Source: Nitrospiraceae bacterium (GTDB taxonomy: Bacteria > Nitrospirota > Nitrospiria > Nitrospirales > UBA8639). From it: a stretch of 64,000 nt of DNA. Below are positions 1 to 9,259 of this stretch, one piece after another (position 1 is the stretch's first letter; each line of letters begins with the position of its first letter). Made by a program: the position numbers and the translations under genes. The notes below the pieces were generated by a model. That model was not told where the DNA came from, did not search any database, and saw nothing but the letters and a program-made list of their open reading frames with translations. The stretch is taken from assembly GCA_020632595.1 (NCBI GenBank), contig JACKFF010000001.1:248001-312000 (forward strand), in the 5' to 3' direction.

Positions 1-77
1 TAACAAGCCATCACTTCAGGCCGGCATAAAGCGACGGCATGGGCCACGGCTTGAGATCCTTCAATGTGATGTTTCAT
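1..77 (-). CDS. 2-oxoacid:ferredoxin oxidoreductase alpha subunit, N-terminal fragment
   Basis: Only the first 25 codons are inside the window; the gene runs off the left edge. The minus strand from the ATG at 77 reads MKHHIEGSQAVAHAVALCRP..., which resembles the start of the pyruvate/2-oxoglutarate:ferredoxin oxidoreductase alpha (PorA-type) subunit, where an early Gly-x-x-Ala segment leads into the pyrimidine-binding domain. It lies 26 bp downstream of the gamma subunit on the same strand, the usual arrangement for multi-subunit enzymes. The enzyme carboxylates or decarboxylates 2-oxoacids with ferredoxin and fits a reductive TCA cycle. The substrate cannot be told from this fragment. Confidence 0.6.
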   Translation of the reverse strand, partial: MKHHIEGSQAVAHAVALCRPEVMAC

Positions 78-103
78 GGTCGTCTGTTGATTCCTCGATT
101 GCA

Positions 104-676
104 TTACACCTTGGCCAGATTGACCGCCACATAATCATACACCTCTGCGGCCACCGCCCCGTTCAATTCTCCAATCCTTCCCGGAAACTTTTCTGTGATG
201 GCCTGCGTCACGGAAGCTTTGCTGACTTCCCCCGTCAGGGCCGCATATCCGGCCACCATCCCGATATTGGCAAAGGGTCGCCCAAGATGTTTCAGGGCCA
301 GATCTGATGCCGGGAGTGCTTGCATCTGCACTCCGGGATGTTGGGTGACAAAATCCGTGAGATGAAGCGCGTCGACATCTCGTGTTGAATTAATCAGAAC
401 AAAGGCTGACAGAGCCAATCCGGCAAAGACATCCACCTGATGCAGCAGTGTGGAGTCCTGTATGAGCAAGACATCCGGATGATAGACCGGCTCCCGACTG
501 CGAATGGGTTGAGAATCGATGCGGCAGAATGCGGTCACCGGCGCACCCGTCCGTTCAGATCCAAAACTGGGAAAGGCCTGAGCTTCCTTCCCATCCCGGA
601 ATGCGGCTAAGGCAAGCAACTCCGCAGCAGTCACCACACCCTGCCCTCCCCGGCCATGAATACGGATTTGGATCAT
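104..676 (-). CDS. porG: 2-oxoacid:ferredoxin oxidoreductase gamma subunit
   Basis: This 190-aa protein opens with the glycine-rich GRGGQGVVTAAELLA segment and later has FPSFGSERTGAPV, both hallmarks of the gamma domain of pyruvate/2-oxoacid:ferredoxin oxidoreductases. Length is normal for a free-standing gamma subunit. The family works in the cytoplasm, transferring electrons between 2-oxoacids, CoA and ferredoxin, and in reductive-TCA organisms runs in the carboxylating direction. The alpha subunit follows at once, so this is one operon reading out of the window. Which 2-oxoacid is used cannot be decided; the symbol is by family analogy. Confidence 0.88.
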   Translation of the reverse strand: MIQIRIHGRGGQGVVTAAELLALAAFRDGKEAQAFPSFGSERTGAPVTAFCRIDSQPIRSREPVYHPDVLLIQDSTLLHQVDVFAGLALSAFVLINSTRDVDALHLTDFVTQHPGVQMQALPASDLALKHLGRPFANIGMVAGYAALTGEVSKASVTQAITEKFPGRIGELNGAVAAEVYDYVAVNLAKV

Positions 677-970
677 CGACCTCGTCTCAATTCACCTGAA
701 TGTATCCCTGTCGTCAGCACTCACTGATAAAGGTATTTGGCAAGAGATATGCCTTATTTCGTAAGAGCTTGAAATGCTAGATTCAACTAGCAAAACCTCA
801 GCAATCTTGAATAGGCCCAACGCAGTGAGCTGAAAAATTGGGGAAAAGAGGTACAGTCGAAATCATTGGCCATGTAGAAAAATGCCCCAGTTGATTCCCT
901 AAATGAAGTCCATTCCTGAACGCAGCAAGGCAGATGTCCACAGGTTATTAAAAAATTAAGGAGACTCCAG

Positions 971-1459
971 TTGTCATCTTCACCATTTTTCTCAAAAAAT
1001 CTTTGCCGGATTGCTCTCATGCTCTGGATAGTCAGCGCCGGCCTGCTGGGCTGGTTCTTTTTTCAAGGGGCGACCACCCCTTCAGCCGATGGCCGAACTG
1101 TTGTGCATCTTGCTCCAACCGAACGTGACTTTATCCTGACGGAAATGCGGCAACTCCTTCAGGCCGTGCATGGCGTCGTGACGGGCCTGAGCGATCCTGA
1201 CCGGACCCAAGGACAGGCTCAGGCTGCAGCGGCGGCCCGTTCGGCCGGAATGAAGATGGCCGTGGATGACAATCCCTCGCTCATGCTTAAACTTCCTCTT
1301 CCTCTCAAACAGCTTGGAATGTCCGTACATCGGGATTTTGACGAATTGGCGGATGCGATCACCGGGGGCACGACATCACAGGACATTCTTCAACGTCTGT
1401 CGACTATCACGACCAGATGCCTGGCATGCCACGAGATGTATCAAATTAAAGAGGAGTAA
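971..1459 (+). CDS. Exported or membrane-anchored cytochrome c'-like monohaem protein
   Basis: A 162-aa protein with a hydrophobic N-terminus (about residues 12-32, LMLWIVSAGLLGWFFF), so exported or anchored. A single haem-binding motif CLACH lies near the C-terminus (TRCLACHEMYQ). A lone C-terminal CxxCH after a helical, Ala/Leu-rich body is the plan of class II cytochromes c (c' and c556). The TTG start at 971 is favoured because AAGGAG lies about 8 bp upstream; an internal ATG at 1019 would cut into the signal segment. The gene stands alone between divergent neighbours. Function is unknown; electron carriage or ligand sensing is plausible. Confidence 0.7.
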   Translation: MSSSPFFSKNLCRIALMLWIVSAGLLGWFFFQGATTPSADGRTVVHLAPTERDFILTEMRQLLQAVHGVVTGLSDPDRTQGQAQAAAAARSAGMKMAVDDNPSLMLKLPLPLKQLGMSVHRDFDELADAITGGTTSQDILQRLSTITTRCLACHEMYQIKEE

Positions 1460-1543
1460 CATGCCAAGCATTGGGTGAGCTCCGAGCAGAAATCCTCTGC
1501 TGAAAGGTGAACCAACAATGCAGGGCACGCGTTCAGGGAGACA

Positions 1544-1653
1544 TTGTCATCCTGAGTGAAACGAAGGATCTGGCTGAGCCATAGCCTCGTCACCCAGTGA
1601 ACAGATCTTCCCAGCCTGCCCTGAACGGAGTCGAAGAGGGCTCAAGATGACAA
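1544..1653. repeat. Short MITE/REP-like element with inverted ends
   Basis: The 316-bp gap between the cytochrome and the ATPase holds a 110-bp element. Its ends are TTGTCATCCTGAG (1544-1556) and CTCAAGATGACAA (1641-1653), inverted repeats with one mismatch. The interior carries the GAACGGAGTCGAAG-type string often seen in intergenic repeats of environmental bacteria. No coding capacity is evident. Whether it is repeated elsewhere in the genome cannot be seen here. Confidence 0.6.
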
Positions 1654-1775
1654 CATGGTCAGGGGAAAACCGAATCATCAGGTGTTCATCCCAAGTCTGA
1701 AAATTGAAATCAACGTGATAACGGCATTCACGTTCCCCAATATTTGAAAAGTCCGCTAGAGTCACAACAGACAAG

Positions 1776-4466
1776 ATGCCCAACAAACTCACCAATAGCG
1801 GGGAGACCCCTCCCTCATCGCCAGGCGACACGGTCTGGCATACTCTCTCTATTCCGGATGTTAGTCAACGACTGGAAGTCGATCCTCACACGGGACTGAA
1901 TGCCGGGGAAGCCCGCCGCCGGTTGTACCAACATGGCCAAAACACCATTCCCGAACATCGCCAGCGCAGTCTCGCGCGAATCTTCGTTGATCAATTCACC
2001 GATTTTATGATCCTGGTGCTTATTGGGGCCGCCATTGTCTCGGGCATGTTGGGAGAGCGTCTGGATGCCCTGGCGATTATTATCATCGTGGTACTCAACG
2101 GCATCATCGGATTTGTGCAGGAATATCGGGCGGACCGAGCCATGCAGGCTATCAAAAAGCTCGCCACGCCTACAACGCGCATTCGACGTGAGCAACAGGT
2201 CGCTTCGCTCTCCACGCTCGATGTAGTACCGGGCGACATCGTCCTGCTGGAAGCCGGAGACCTCATCCCTGCCGATCTTCGCTTTATCGAAGCCGTTCAA
2301 CTCAAAGTGGATGAATCGGCGCTCACAGGCGAAAGCGTCCCGGTGGACAAACAGATCGACCCCCTGGACGACCCGAAGCTTTCCCTGGGTGATCGACGGA
2401 ATATGGCCTATAAAGGCACGCTCCTGACATATGGGCGCGGCACAGGGATCGTCATTGGCACCGGCCTGAAGACCGAGCTAGGACAAATCGCGTCGCTCCT
2501 GCATAAGGACGAAGACATCAAAACGCCCTTACAACAACGCCTGGCGGTGTTTGGACGACGCCTCGCGCTCGCCGTTCTGGCCATCTGTATTGTGTTGTTT
2601 GCTGTGGGCGTCTGGCGGGGTGAGCCGCCGGTGCTCATGTTCCTGACGGCCGTGAGTCTGGCCGTGGCCGCGATTCCTGAAGCCTTACCAGCCGTCGTCA
2701 CCATTTCGCTGGCCTTGGGGGCACGAAAAATGGCGCGAAAGCAGGCGTTGATCCGGCGACTGCCCGCTGTGGAAACCTTAGGCTCCGTCACCTATATTTG
2801 CTCCGATAAAACAGGCACGCTCACCCAAAATTCCATGCGTGTGGAGCAAATGTCGGTGGCCGGGAACATGCTGCGCCCTTCTGCGGGTAGACAACCCGAC
2901 AGCGACACCGACCTCCACAATCCCATTCATCTGTTTTTTCTGGGATTGGCGCTCAACAACGATGCAAAGGCACAGACCGAAGGCCAGACCTTGGGTGATC
3001 CCACGGAAGTGGCCTTGTATCTGGCGGCCGTGGAGGCCGGATATGACAAAGCCATTTTAAAGGCCACAAATCCCCGGATAGAAGAAATCCCCTTCGACTC
3101 AGATCGCCAATGCATGACGACAATGCATCGCATGCAGAAGGACACCATCTCTTTTACCAAAGGATCGCCGGAAAAACTTCTTCCGCTTTGCCAATCCATG
3201 CTCACACAGACCGGCCCTGTGGCACTAAACATCGACAGTCTATTAGAGCAGGCCGAACAGATGGCCAATGAAGGCTTACGGGTTATGGCGGTGGCCTATC
3301 GGCAATGGGATCAAGCACCCACGGAAATGACTTCCTCGACTGTCGAACGCGAACTCACCTTCCTCGGATTTGCCGGCATGATGGACCCGCCACGGGAAGA
3401 AGCCGCGCAGGCGGTCGCCCTCTGCCAATCAGCAGGGATCACCCCCGTCATGATCACCGGCGATCACCCCGGCACAGCCAAAGCCATCGCCTCACGCGTC
3501 GGCATTATCAATAAGGACACCACGGTGCTAACCGGCCGGGAGCTGGAACATCGTTCCCCTGAAGAACTGACCCAACTTGTTGAGCATACCCGGGTCTATG
3601 CCCGCATTACACCCACGCAAAAAATTGCCATCGTCAAAGCCCTGCAAAACAGAGGAGAGTTTGTCGCAATGACCGGTGACGGGGTGAATGACGCCCCCGC
3701 ATTGAACCAGGCCAACATCGGCATTGCGATGGGGCAAACCGGCACCGACGTGGCCCGGGAAGCCTCCGACATGATTCTGCTGGATGATAACTTTGCGACC
3801 ATCGTCACTGCGGTCCGGGACGGACGCCGGATCTATGACAACATCCGCAAGTTTGTGAAATACACGATGACAAGCAATTCCGGAGAAATCTGGACGATTT
3901 TCCTGGCCCCCTTATTCGGCCTGCCGATTCCCCTGCTCCCGATTCAGATCTTATGGATCAATCTCGTCACCGACGGCCTGCCCGGCCTCGCCCTCGCCAT
4001 GGAACCCGAAGAACGCAACATCATGCAGCGCCCACCCCGCCCGCCGAATGAAAGCATCTTTGCCGGTGGCCTCTGGCAACATATCTTGTGGGTGGGCCTG
4101 CTCATGGGCGGTGTGTCGCTTATCACCGAAATGTGGGCCTATCAGGGTAATCAAGACCAATGGCAAACCATGGTGTTCACCGTTCTCACCTTGTCCCAAA
4201 TGGGCAATGTGTTAGCCATTCGTTCAGAGAAGGAGTCGTTTCTGCAGCGAGGACCATTAAGTAATCCGTGGTTATTAGGAGCCGTGGTCCTCACATTCGC
4301 CCTTCAAATGGCCACCGTCTACCTGCCCTTCCTCAATCCCATCTTCCATACCATGCCCTTAACTCCGGACCAACTCGGCCTCTGTCTCATCCTTTCAACA
4401 ATCGTGTTTTTTGCCGTTGAATTCGAAAAATGGATCAAGCGTCATGGTTGGTTGACCAGGTCATAA
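1776..4466 (+). CDS. P2-type cation-translocating ATPase (Ca2+-ATPase-like)
   Basis: This 896-aa protein is a complete P-type ATPase: N-terminal cation-ATPase domain (about 20-90), actuator loop TGES (184-187), M4 motif PEALPA (301-306), phosphorylation site SDKTGTLT with Asp344, hinge GDGVNDAP (634-641), M6 segment WINLVTDGLP, and a C-terminal transmembrane block to residue 890. The M4 PExLP and M6 N-x-x-x-D patterns resemble the SERCA/PMCA (P2) branch, so Ca2+ or another light cation is more likely than heavy metals; no Cys-rich metal-binding domain is present. It is monocistronic. Three decayed copies of its 3' part lie downstream at about 6.9, 8.8 and 11.2 kb. Confidence 0.9.
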   Translation: MPNKLTNSGETPPSSPGDTVWHTLSIPDVSQRLEVDPHTGLNAGEARRRLYQHGQNTIPEHRQRSLARIFVDQFTDFMILVLIGAAIVSGMLGERLDALAIIIIVVLNGIIGFVQEYRADRAMQAIKKLATPTTRIRREQQVASLSTLDVVPGDIVLLEAGDLIPADLRFIEAVQLKVDESALTGESVPVDKQIDPLDDPKLSLGDRRNMAYKGTLLTYGRGTGIVIGTGLKTELGQIASLLHKDEDIKTPLQQRLAVFGRRLALAVLAICIVLFAVGVWRGEPPVLMFLTAVSLAVAAIPEALPAVVTISLALGARKMARKQALIRRLPAVETLGSVTYICSDKTGTLTQNSMRVEQMSVAGNMLRPSAGRQPDSDTDLHNPIHLFFLGLALNNDAKAQTEGQTLGDPTEVALYLAAVEAGYDKAILKATNPRIEEIPFDSDRQCMTTMHRMQKDTISFTKGSPEKLLPLCQSMLTQTGPVALNIDSLLEQAEQMANEGLRVMAVAYRQWDQAPTEMTSSTVERELTFLGFAGMMDPPREEAAQAVALCQSAGITPVMITGDHPGTAKAIASRVGIINKDTTVLTGRELEHRSPEELTQLVEHTRVYARITPTQKIAIVKALQNRGEFVAMTGDGVNDAPALNQANIGIAMGQTGTDVAREASDMILLDDNFATIVTAVRDGRRIYDNIRKFVKYTMTSNSGEIWTIFLAPLFGLPIPLLPIQILWINLVTDGLPGLALAMEPEERNIMQRPPRPPNESIFAGGLWQHILWVGLLMGGVSLITEMWAYQGNQDQWQTMVFTVLTLSQMGNVLAIRSEKESFLQRGPLSNPWLLGAVVLTFALQMATVYLPFLNPIFHTMPLTPDQLGLCLILSTIVFFAVEFEKWIKRHGWLTRS

Positions 4467-4553
4467 TTTGGTAGTCCCATCTCTGTCATCATGACGAGAA
4501 CCTTGCCATCATTGGAGGAAAGACGCTTAATGCCAAGTGAAGTTTGATTTGAG

Positions 4554-6809
4554 TCATGGCAGATTCAACGTATGACGAAACCACCGAGAGATTGTATCCG
4601 CAGACGATTTTTCAACCTTGAGCGAAAAGCGATCCGGATTTTCTGCTCGAGCATACGAAAGACCAACCAGATGGTAGGCCTCTTCAAGCTGCTGACGACT
4701 TGCCTGGCGATTACACCCATCCACTAACGATTCCATCCTAAGGGGTCGAGGAACCAACTCCGCCGCAATATCCGGCAAGTCTGCTATTCGCAACAATCCC
4801 CGAATGATAGAATCTGCTGGATGATACAGAAACGGTTCATTCAGCAATGCCTCAAAACTCATAAGTCCTCCATGAACGTATACCCCTTGAATCTGTGGTT
4901 CGAAAAGTGCGGCAAGGAGAGTTGCCACTCCACCGAGCGGCTCACCTCGCTCTGGAAACGGTGTCGCATCCAAGGGGACAGCTAGTTCGTTTCCAGCTAC
5001 GTTATTGACAGCAAGAGAATCACCCCATAGGCCTATCTGCCTTCGATCTACATCCTCCCGGTTTCTGAGATAGTCAATCACGGTTCGCAGGTCACGAACC
5101 CGGGAACTTCCCAAACTTTCACCCAGCATCAGACTTGTTGCCGCGACACCGGCACTCGGACTGATTCTGCCGCGGTACATTTCGCCATGGCGACCATCCC
5201 CTATCCCCCGCAACTCGGTTAAACAGAGGGCGATCCCCTGCCCTAACAGACTCCGGATCAGCGAACGACGCTCTCTCCGCAGAGGAAAATTCCCCTCCTG
5301 CGCAATGCCAATTACCACCGGTAGCTTGGTTGAGTGCAAACCCGAAGGCCATAGAAGTTGCAAGCGTACAAAAAGGTTCTTTTCAACTTCCAACACAACA
5401 TATTCGGACCGATTAAAACCTTTTCGAATGGATCGAACTCGATAGGGTGTGAAGGGAGTCATTGGCCCAAGAACCTCGACGAGTTCATGCTGCAATTGCA
5501 CGGCCCGTGCATGTGACTCTTGTGATGCTCTCACCCTCCGCACGCTATTGAGCTGTTTTTGGCAGATCCTCTGTGTCACCTCATGAACGGAATACAGGCT
5601 GAATAACCTGCGCGTATCCAAATTCAAACATGCAAGTTTTGCCTTGGAAAGAGGTTCATTCACTTCTTGATCTGGTATGGGAATGCCAAACCATTCCTGA
5701 AAAATTGGATAGAGCTGCCCACGATGAACCGGTCCGACATTCGTGCAATGGGTATCCATAGAACCATGCCCTGATACTCGGCCTGAACCGTGAATCGTCC
5801 GAAGGAAATCGCGTTTACCATAAAGCTCATACACTTTTTCAAGACGCTTCCAAACGGGATCATGCTCCGGGTTCCAGCCAAATTCGTGGCCATAGACCAA
5901 CCGGCGAGGGGCCAGGGAGGAAAGAATAGTCCATGGCCAAAAACCCGATTGCGCCGTATTAGGAAGATTTCTTGTGGAGTCCCAATCACCCATCGACAGG
6001 CGCCCAAAGTTGAACGCAACCAATGCCGCCACACGCTCATCCAAGGCTCCAACAACCGCCGCAAGATCCCCTCCACCTGCTACGGCCCCGAGGACAATAA
6101 TGCGATCACGGTCAATCTGTGAATCGGCCCATAACAGGTCAATGCCACGTTTCACGTCTTGAACCATCCAACCCATCAAACTTTCGCCGACCAGATCCAA
6201 TTGCATGCCAAGCACAGACCGGAAATAATAGTCTTGCCGATCAACACGAAAGGAGCGGCCATAGTCTGTCGGATCAACAAAGGGATGCTGTCGGCGCTCG
6301 CCGTGCCCGAGCAGATCCATCACGAAGACCACACATCCCTGCTGTGCCCAGGTCATCCCCATACATTGCAATTCCTCTTCGGTTTTTGCATCGTGATGGC
6401 TGTGACAGATGACAATTGCAGGGATTTTCTGGCTGGCTCGAACAGGTCGATAGAGATTGGCCGTCACTGGCAGATCCCGATGCCCCTGAAAAACGACATT
6501 ATCAATCCGGCACCCGGCATGGTTCAGAGTGCCAGTGACCATGGAGGAAACCGTGCGCAAATTCTCTGAATGATCTGGTAACGAGCGACGGAGTGTCTCC
6601 AGGCGTTCTTCACGATAGATCTCCCACTCGCCATTCGAGAGAGCACGTTCAAATTGTATGAAATCCTGTTGCGCAGCCTGATGAATCCGATGTGAAAGAT
6701 GGCAACCAAGCTCCCGGGTTCGGCGATTCCCAAACTCAACCTTTCGCGCCCAGAGCCAATCACGAAACTCGCGTGGGAGCCGTTCAGCTAACCATTTTTT
6801 GAACTGCAT
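4554..6809 (-). CDS. Two-domain alpha/beta hydrolase (acetylxylan esterase/dienelactone hydrolase-like)
   Basis: The 751-aa protein contains two successive alpha/beta-hydrolase modules. Module 1 (about 100-380) has IPAIVICHSHHDAKTEEE and VMDLLGHGERR, typical of the AXE1/dienelactone hydrolase class, but its nucleophile elbow reads GAVAGGG (241-247), with Ala244 where Ser is expected. Module 2 (about 450-751) has the elbow WGDSLA with Ser598 as likely nucleophile. So the first module looks catalytically dead and the second possibly active. No signal peptide is evident, suggesting a cytoplasmic enzyme. Substrate is unknown. It runs against the ATPase and sits between the intact ATPase and the first ATPase remnant. 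Confidence 0.75.
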   Translation of the reverse strand: MQFKKWLAERLPREFRDWLWARKVEFGNRRTRELGCHLSHRIHQAAQQDFIQFERALSNGEWEIYREERLETLRRSLPDHSENLRTVSSMVTGTLNHAGCRIDNVVFQGHRDLPVTANLYRPVRASQKIPAIVICHSHHDAKTEEELQCMGMTWAQQGCVVFVMDLLGHGERRQHPFVDPTDYGRSFRVDRQDYYFRSVLGMQLDLVGESLMGWMVQDVKRGIDLLWADSQIDRDRIIVLGAVAGGGDLAAVVGALDERVAALVAFNFGRLSMGDWDSTRNLPNTAQSGFWPWTILSSLAPRRLVYGHEFGWNPEHDPVWKRLEKVYELYGKRDFLRTIHGSGRVSGHGSMDTHCTNVGPVHRGQLYPIFQEWFGIPIPDQEVNEPLSKAKLACLNLDTRRLFSLYSVHEVTQRICQKQLNSVRRVRASQESHARAVQLQHELVEVLGPMTPFTPYRVRSIRKGFNRSEYVVLEVEKNLFVRLQLLWPSGLHSTKLPVVIGIAQEGNFPLRRERRSLIRSLLGQGIALCLTELRGIGDGRHGEMYRGRISPSAGVAATSLMLGESLGSSRVRDLRTVIDYLRNREDVDRRQIGLWGDSLAVNNVAGNELAVPLDATPFPERGEPLGGVATLLAALFEPQIQGVYVHGGLMSFEALLNEPFLYHPADSIIRGLLRIADLPDIAAELVPRPLRMESLVDGCNRQASRQQLEEAYHLVGLSYARAENPDRFSLKVEKSSADTISRWFRHTLNLP

Positions 6810-6913
6810 AGGGCCCCTTATGCTCTTCTAACGATGTGTTGACTCATTATTCACAGAAGAATCTGAATTTTCTGTCTCACTCGCACACCTCTATGAAGGC
6901 TGTCCCCTTACAT

Positions 6914-7362
6914 TCAACCCACGCACCGCTTTTCCCGCCCGCCGAATGAAAGCATCTTTGCCGGTGGCCACTGGCCACATATCTTTTGGTTAGGACTAGA
7001 TATGGGCGGTGTGTCACTGGCTACTGAAATGTGGGCCTATCAGGCTAACCAAGAACAAAGGCAAACCATGGTGTTCACCGTACTGCCCCTGTCCCAGATG
7101 GGCCATGTGTTGGCGATTCGTGCGGAGCAGGGATAATTTATTCAGGGGGGACTGTTGACCAAACTCTGGTTATTGGGAGACGTGCTCCTCACCTTGGCTC
7201 TTCAGATGGCCACCATCTACGTGTTTATCCTCAATCCCATCTTCCAAGCCATGCCCTTAACTCCGGACCAACTCGGCCTCTGTCTCATTCTTTCAACAAT
7301 CGTGTTTTTGGCCGTTGAATTCGAAAAATTGGGTAGACAAAGAAAACGGGTTTCCCCGTAAT
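6914..7362 (+). pseudogene. P-type ATPase 3' remnant A
   Basis: The region aligns by eye with roughly the last 145 codons of the intact ATPase at 1776-4466 (from PPNESIFAGG through the C-terminal VEFEK). It is broken by an in-frame stop at about 7135 and lacks all catalytic parts. Nucleotide identity stays high in stretches such as the one encoding MPLTPDQLGLCLILSTIV. It has no start and cannot make a functional pump. Confidence 0.85.
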
Positions 7363-7585
7363 AACCATTCCTGTTATACCACTCTCCTAAACAAAAATCG
7401 GAAGGCGCGCTGGTTGCTCTTCCGAACGCACGCTACCCCTCACCAGCGTATCAACAGACTCAAAGCTTCTCAATAATTTTTTGGTCACACATGATGCGGG
7501 GAGGCGGGCATATCTCATGGCCATGGGTCACACTGAATGGAACCCGTCGCACTCACAATTCAACATTCCCGAAACGATATACCCA

Positions 7586-7605
7586 ACGTTTCAGCGTTGA
7601 AACGT
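7586..7605. repeat. Perfect 8-bp inverted repeat
   Basis: ACGTTTCA-GCGT-TGAAACGT lies just past the stop of the minus-strand cupredoxin-like gene. It could form a hairpin at the end of that mRNA, but no T-run follows, so it is not a clear intrinsic terminator; a protein-binding palindrome is equally possible. Confidence 0.4.
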
Positions 7606-7619
7606 AAATCAAAAACCGG

Positions 7620-8069
7620 TTAAACCACTTTAATTAAAAGATTATTTAAATGTTCCATCCCAATGCAATCGACAATGCAATACGCTCGAAACGCATCGCC
7701 GTCTTTCCCGCTCTGCAAGGTAATACTTGACTTTTTGCTGAATACCCATATTTTTTCCGATTCTTTCGTCCCTCCAGCCCCCGTTATGGCAATTTGATGA
7801 GTATCCCCATAAGACAGGCTGGACATGCTTTCATCGAAAACAAAGGTGATTCGCACTACCTGACCTTTCGGAATTTTCAGGAAATTTTTTGGACTAAACA
7901 ATTTTCCTCGTTCGTCTGAAAACCCTTTTTGGTTGACTTTGACCATAATTTCAACATCTACCTTGGATGAAAGTACGGATGATGCCAAGGAAACCGGCAA
8001 ATGCAGGCTGCCACCAAAGAATGTGAATGCGGTAGCGAACACGAAAATTTTAAATGCCTTTCCCTTCAT
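7620..8069 (-). CDS. Exported cupredoxin-like protein (putative)
   Basis: A 149-aa protein with a clear signal peptide (MKGKAFKIFVFATAFTF... cleaved near ASS, residue 30). The mature part has the layout of a cupredoxin: a beta-rich body, a conserved-looking His in DTHQIAITG, and a late Cys/Met/His cluster in YCIVDCIGMEHL, comparable with blue-copper or CuA loops, though the spacing does not exactly match CuA (Cys-x3-Cys-x3-His). Copper binding is therefore inferred. A strong ribosome site (AAGGGGGA) precedes the ATG. It is followed downstream by ATPase remnant A. It may be a small periplasmic electron or copper carrier. Confidence 0.5.
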   Translation of the reverse strand: MKGKAFKIFVFATAFTFFGGSLHLPVSLASSVLSSKVDVEIMVKVNQKGFSDERGKLFSPKNFLKIPKGQVVRITFVFDESMSSLSYGDTHQIAITGAGGTKESEKIWVFSKKSSITLQSGKDGDAFRAYCIVDCIGMEHLNNLLIKVV

Positions 8070-8204
8070 GTATGGTCCCCCTTAATACGAGTGGTGAAAT
8101 TTCCCTTTGACAATGTACTTTTGTTTCATTAATGATCTTGCGCTGAAGTAACTCCCTGGCCATCAATTACTACACATACACGCAGAGACATGCCGATTAA
8201 ACAT

Positions 8205-8474
8205 CTATCCAATGACATTGGGACCTATTTTCCCCAGCTCTTTTTGATGCTTGTGAACCTCTTCTTCATGAATATTTTTCGCCTGAGATGAATGGATACA
8301 TTCCTGCCCGCAGGTTGGAGCCCCATTGTTGTGCAAAAATTCCGTGCAGGTGATGGCCTCCACACCCCCATGCGTCACTCCACGGAAGACATTTACTTCA
8401 AAATTGACTTCACATTTCCTTTTGGAGTTTGGACATTCCAAGTTTGTCGTGGTGTGAGGCGCTTTTCCATTCAT
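8205..8474 (-). CDS. Small Cys/His-rich hypothetical protein
   Basis: An 89-aa protein not recognised as a named family. The ATG at 8474 is preferred over an upstream TTG because AAAAGGAA sits about 8 bp before it. It has five Cys in the order LECPNSKRKCE, ITCTEF, PTCGQECIH, plus several His, which suggests metal binding. There is no signal peptide. It lies upstream of the cupredoxin-like gene on the same strand (about 135 bp gap), so a related role is possible but unproven. Confidence 0.5.
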   Translation of the reverse strand: MNGKAPHTTTNLECPNSKRKCEVNFEVNVFRGVTHGGVEAITCTEFLHNNGAPTCGQECIHSSQAKNIHEEEVHKHQKELGKIGPNVIG

Positions 8475-8825
8475 TGGTTCATTCCTTTTCAATTAAAAAG
8501 TAAGGTGAAAGCCCGTGAGCACTTCACTGACGGTCCATCCATAGCTGTTTATTGTTTTGTATTTCCGCGAGAATTCACAGATATAGGAAAACGACCCGTC
8601 ACATATCGGATATCTGCAGGAGAGGGTAACTCATATCCCTCATCGACGTGGAAGGAACTTTCCGGCCAAAGAAGCCCTACACCAGATAAGCCATCAAAGG
8701 TTATGTCCAATTGTTTTATCGGAATAGAAGGAAAAAACTTAAAGGGGTGAAAAGGGACAAAATCGAAGTCTGTAACTACCCAACCACTAATGAGACAAGA
8801 TCCAATTTTATAGTACCAAGACAAT
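8475..8825. other. Gene-poor stretch between the Cys-rich gene and ATPase remnant B
   Basis: No supported gene. The minus strand (8549-8824) can be read as a 91-codon frame with protein-like composition, but it lacks a convincing start and ribosome site and I recognise nothing in it. It may be a relic. Confidence 0.4.
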
Positions 8826-9118
8826 CACCATGCCCACCTTGTCCCAAATGGGCCATGTGTTGGCGATTCGTGCGGAGCGGGAATCATGTATTCAGCGGGG
8901 ACCGTTAAGCAATCTCTGGTTATGAGGAAGCGTGCTTCTCACCTTTGCGCTTCAGATGGTCACGGTCCATATGCCGTTCCTCAATCTCACTTTTACAATG
9001 ACCTTAACCCTGGACCATTTAGCCCTCTGTCTTCTTCTCTCAACCGTCGTGATATTCGCGGTGGAACTCGAAAAATGGGTCCGGCGTCACGGCTGGCTGG
9101 CCCAACAACCTGAAAACC
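8826..9118 (+). pseudogene. P-type ATPase 3' remnant B
   Basis: The region matches the last ~95 codons of the intact ATPase, beginning at the LSQMGNVLAIR segment and running to the C-terminal EFEKWIKRHGWL. An in-frame TGA near 8925 interrupts it. It is more diverged than remnant A in its middle (the TMPLTPDQLG counterpart reads TMTLTLDHLA). The catalytic domains are absent. Confidence 0.8.
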
Positions 9119-9259
9119 TAAATCTTCAATTTTCCAATGAAGTACCTGCTTAGGAAGAGGGGCATCCGAATGGGCCGCAGCTGTATTTCGGAGGCTTTGC
9201 AAACAAAGACGATGGCCAGAATGCACGGGACACGTTTTCGAAGTTATTACGAACGAAGA

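Noticed and set aside
787..1020. Minus-strand frame over the start of the cytochrome gene
   Set aside because: No ribosome site and no recognisable protein features; it is a shadow of the intergenic region and cytochrome start.
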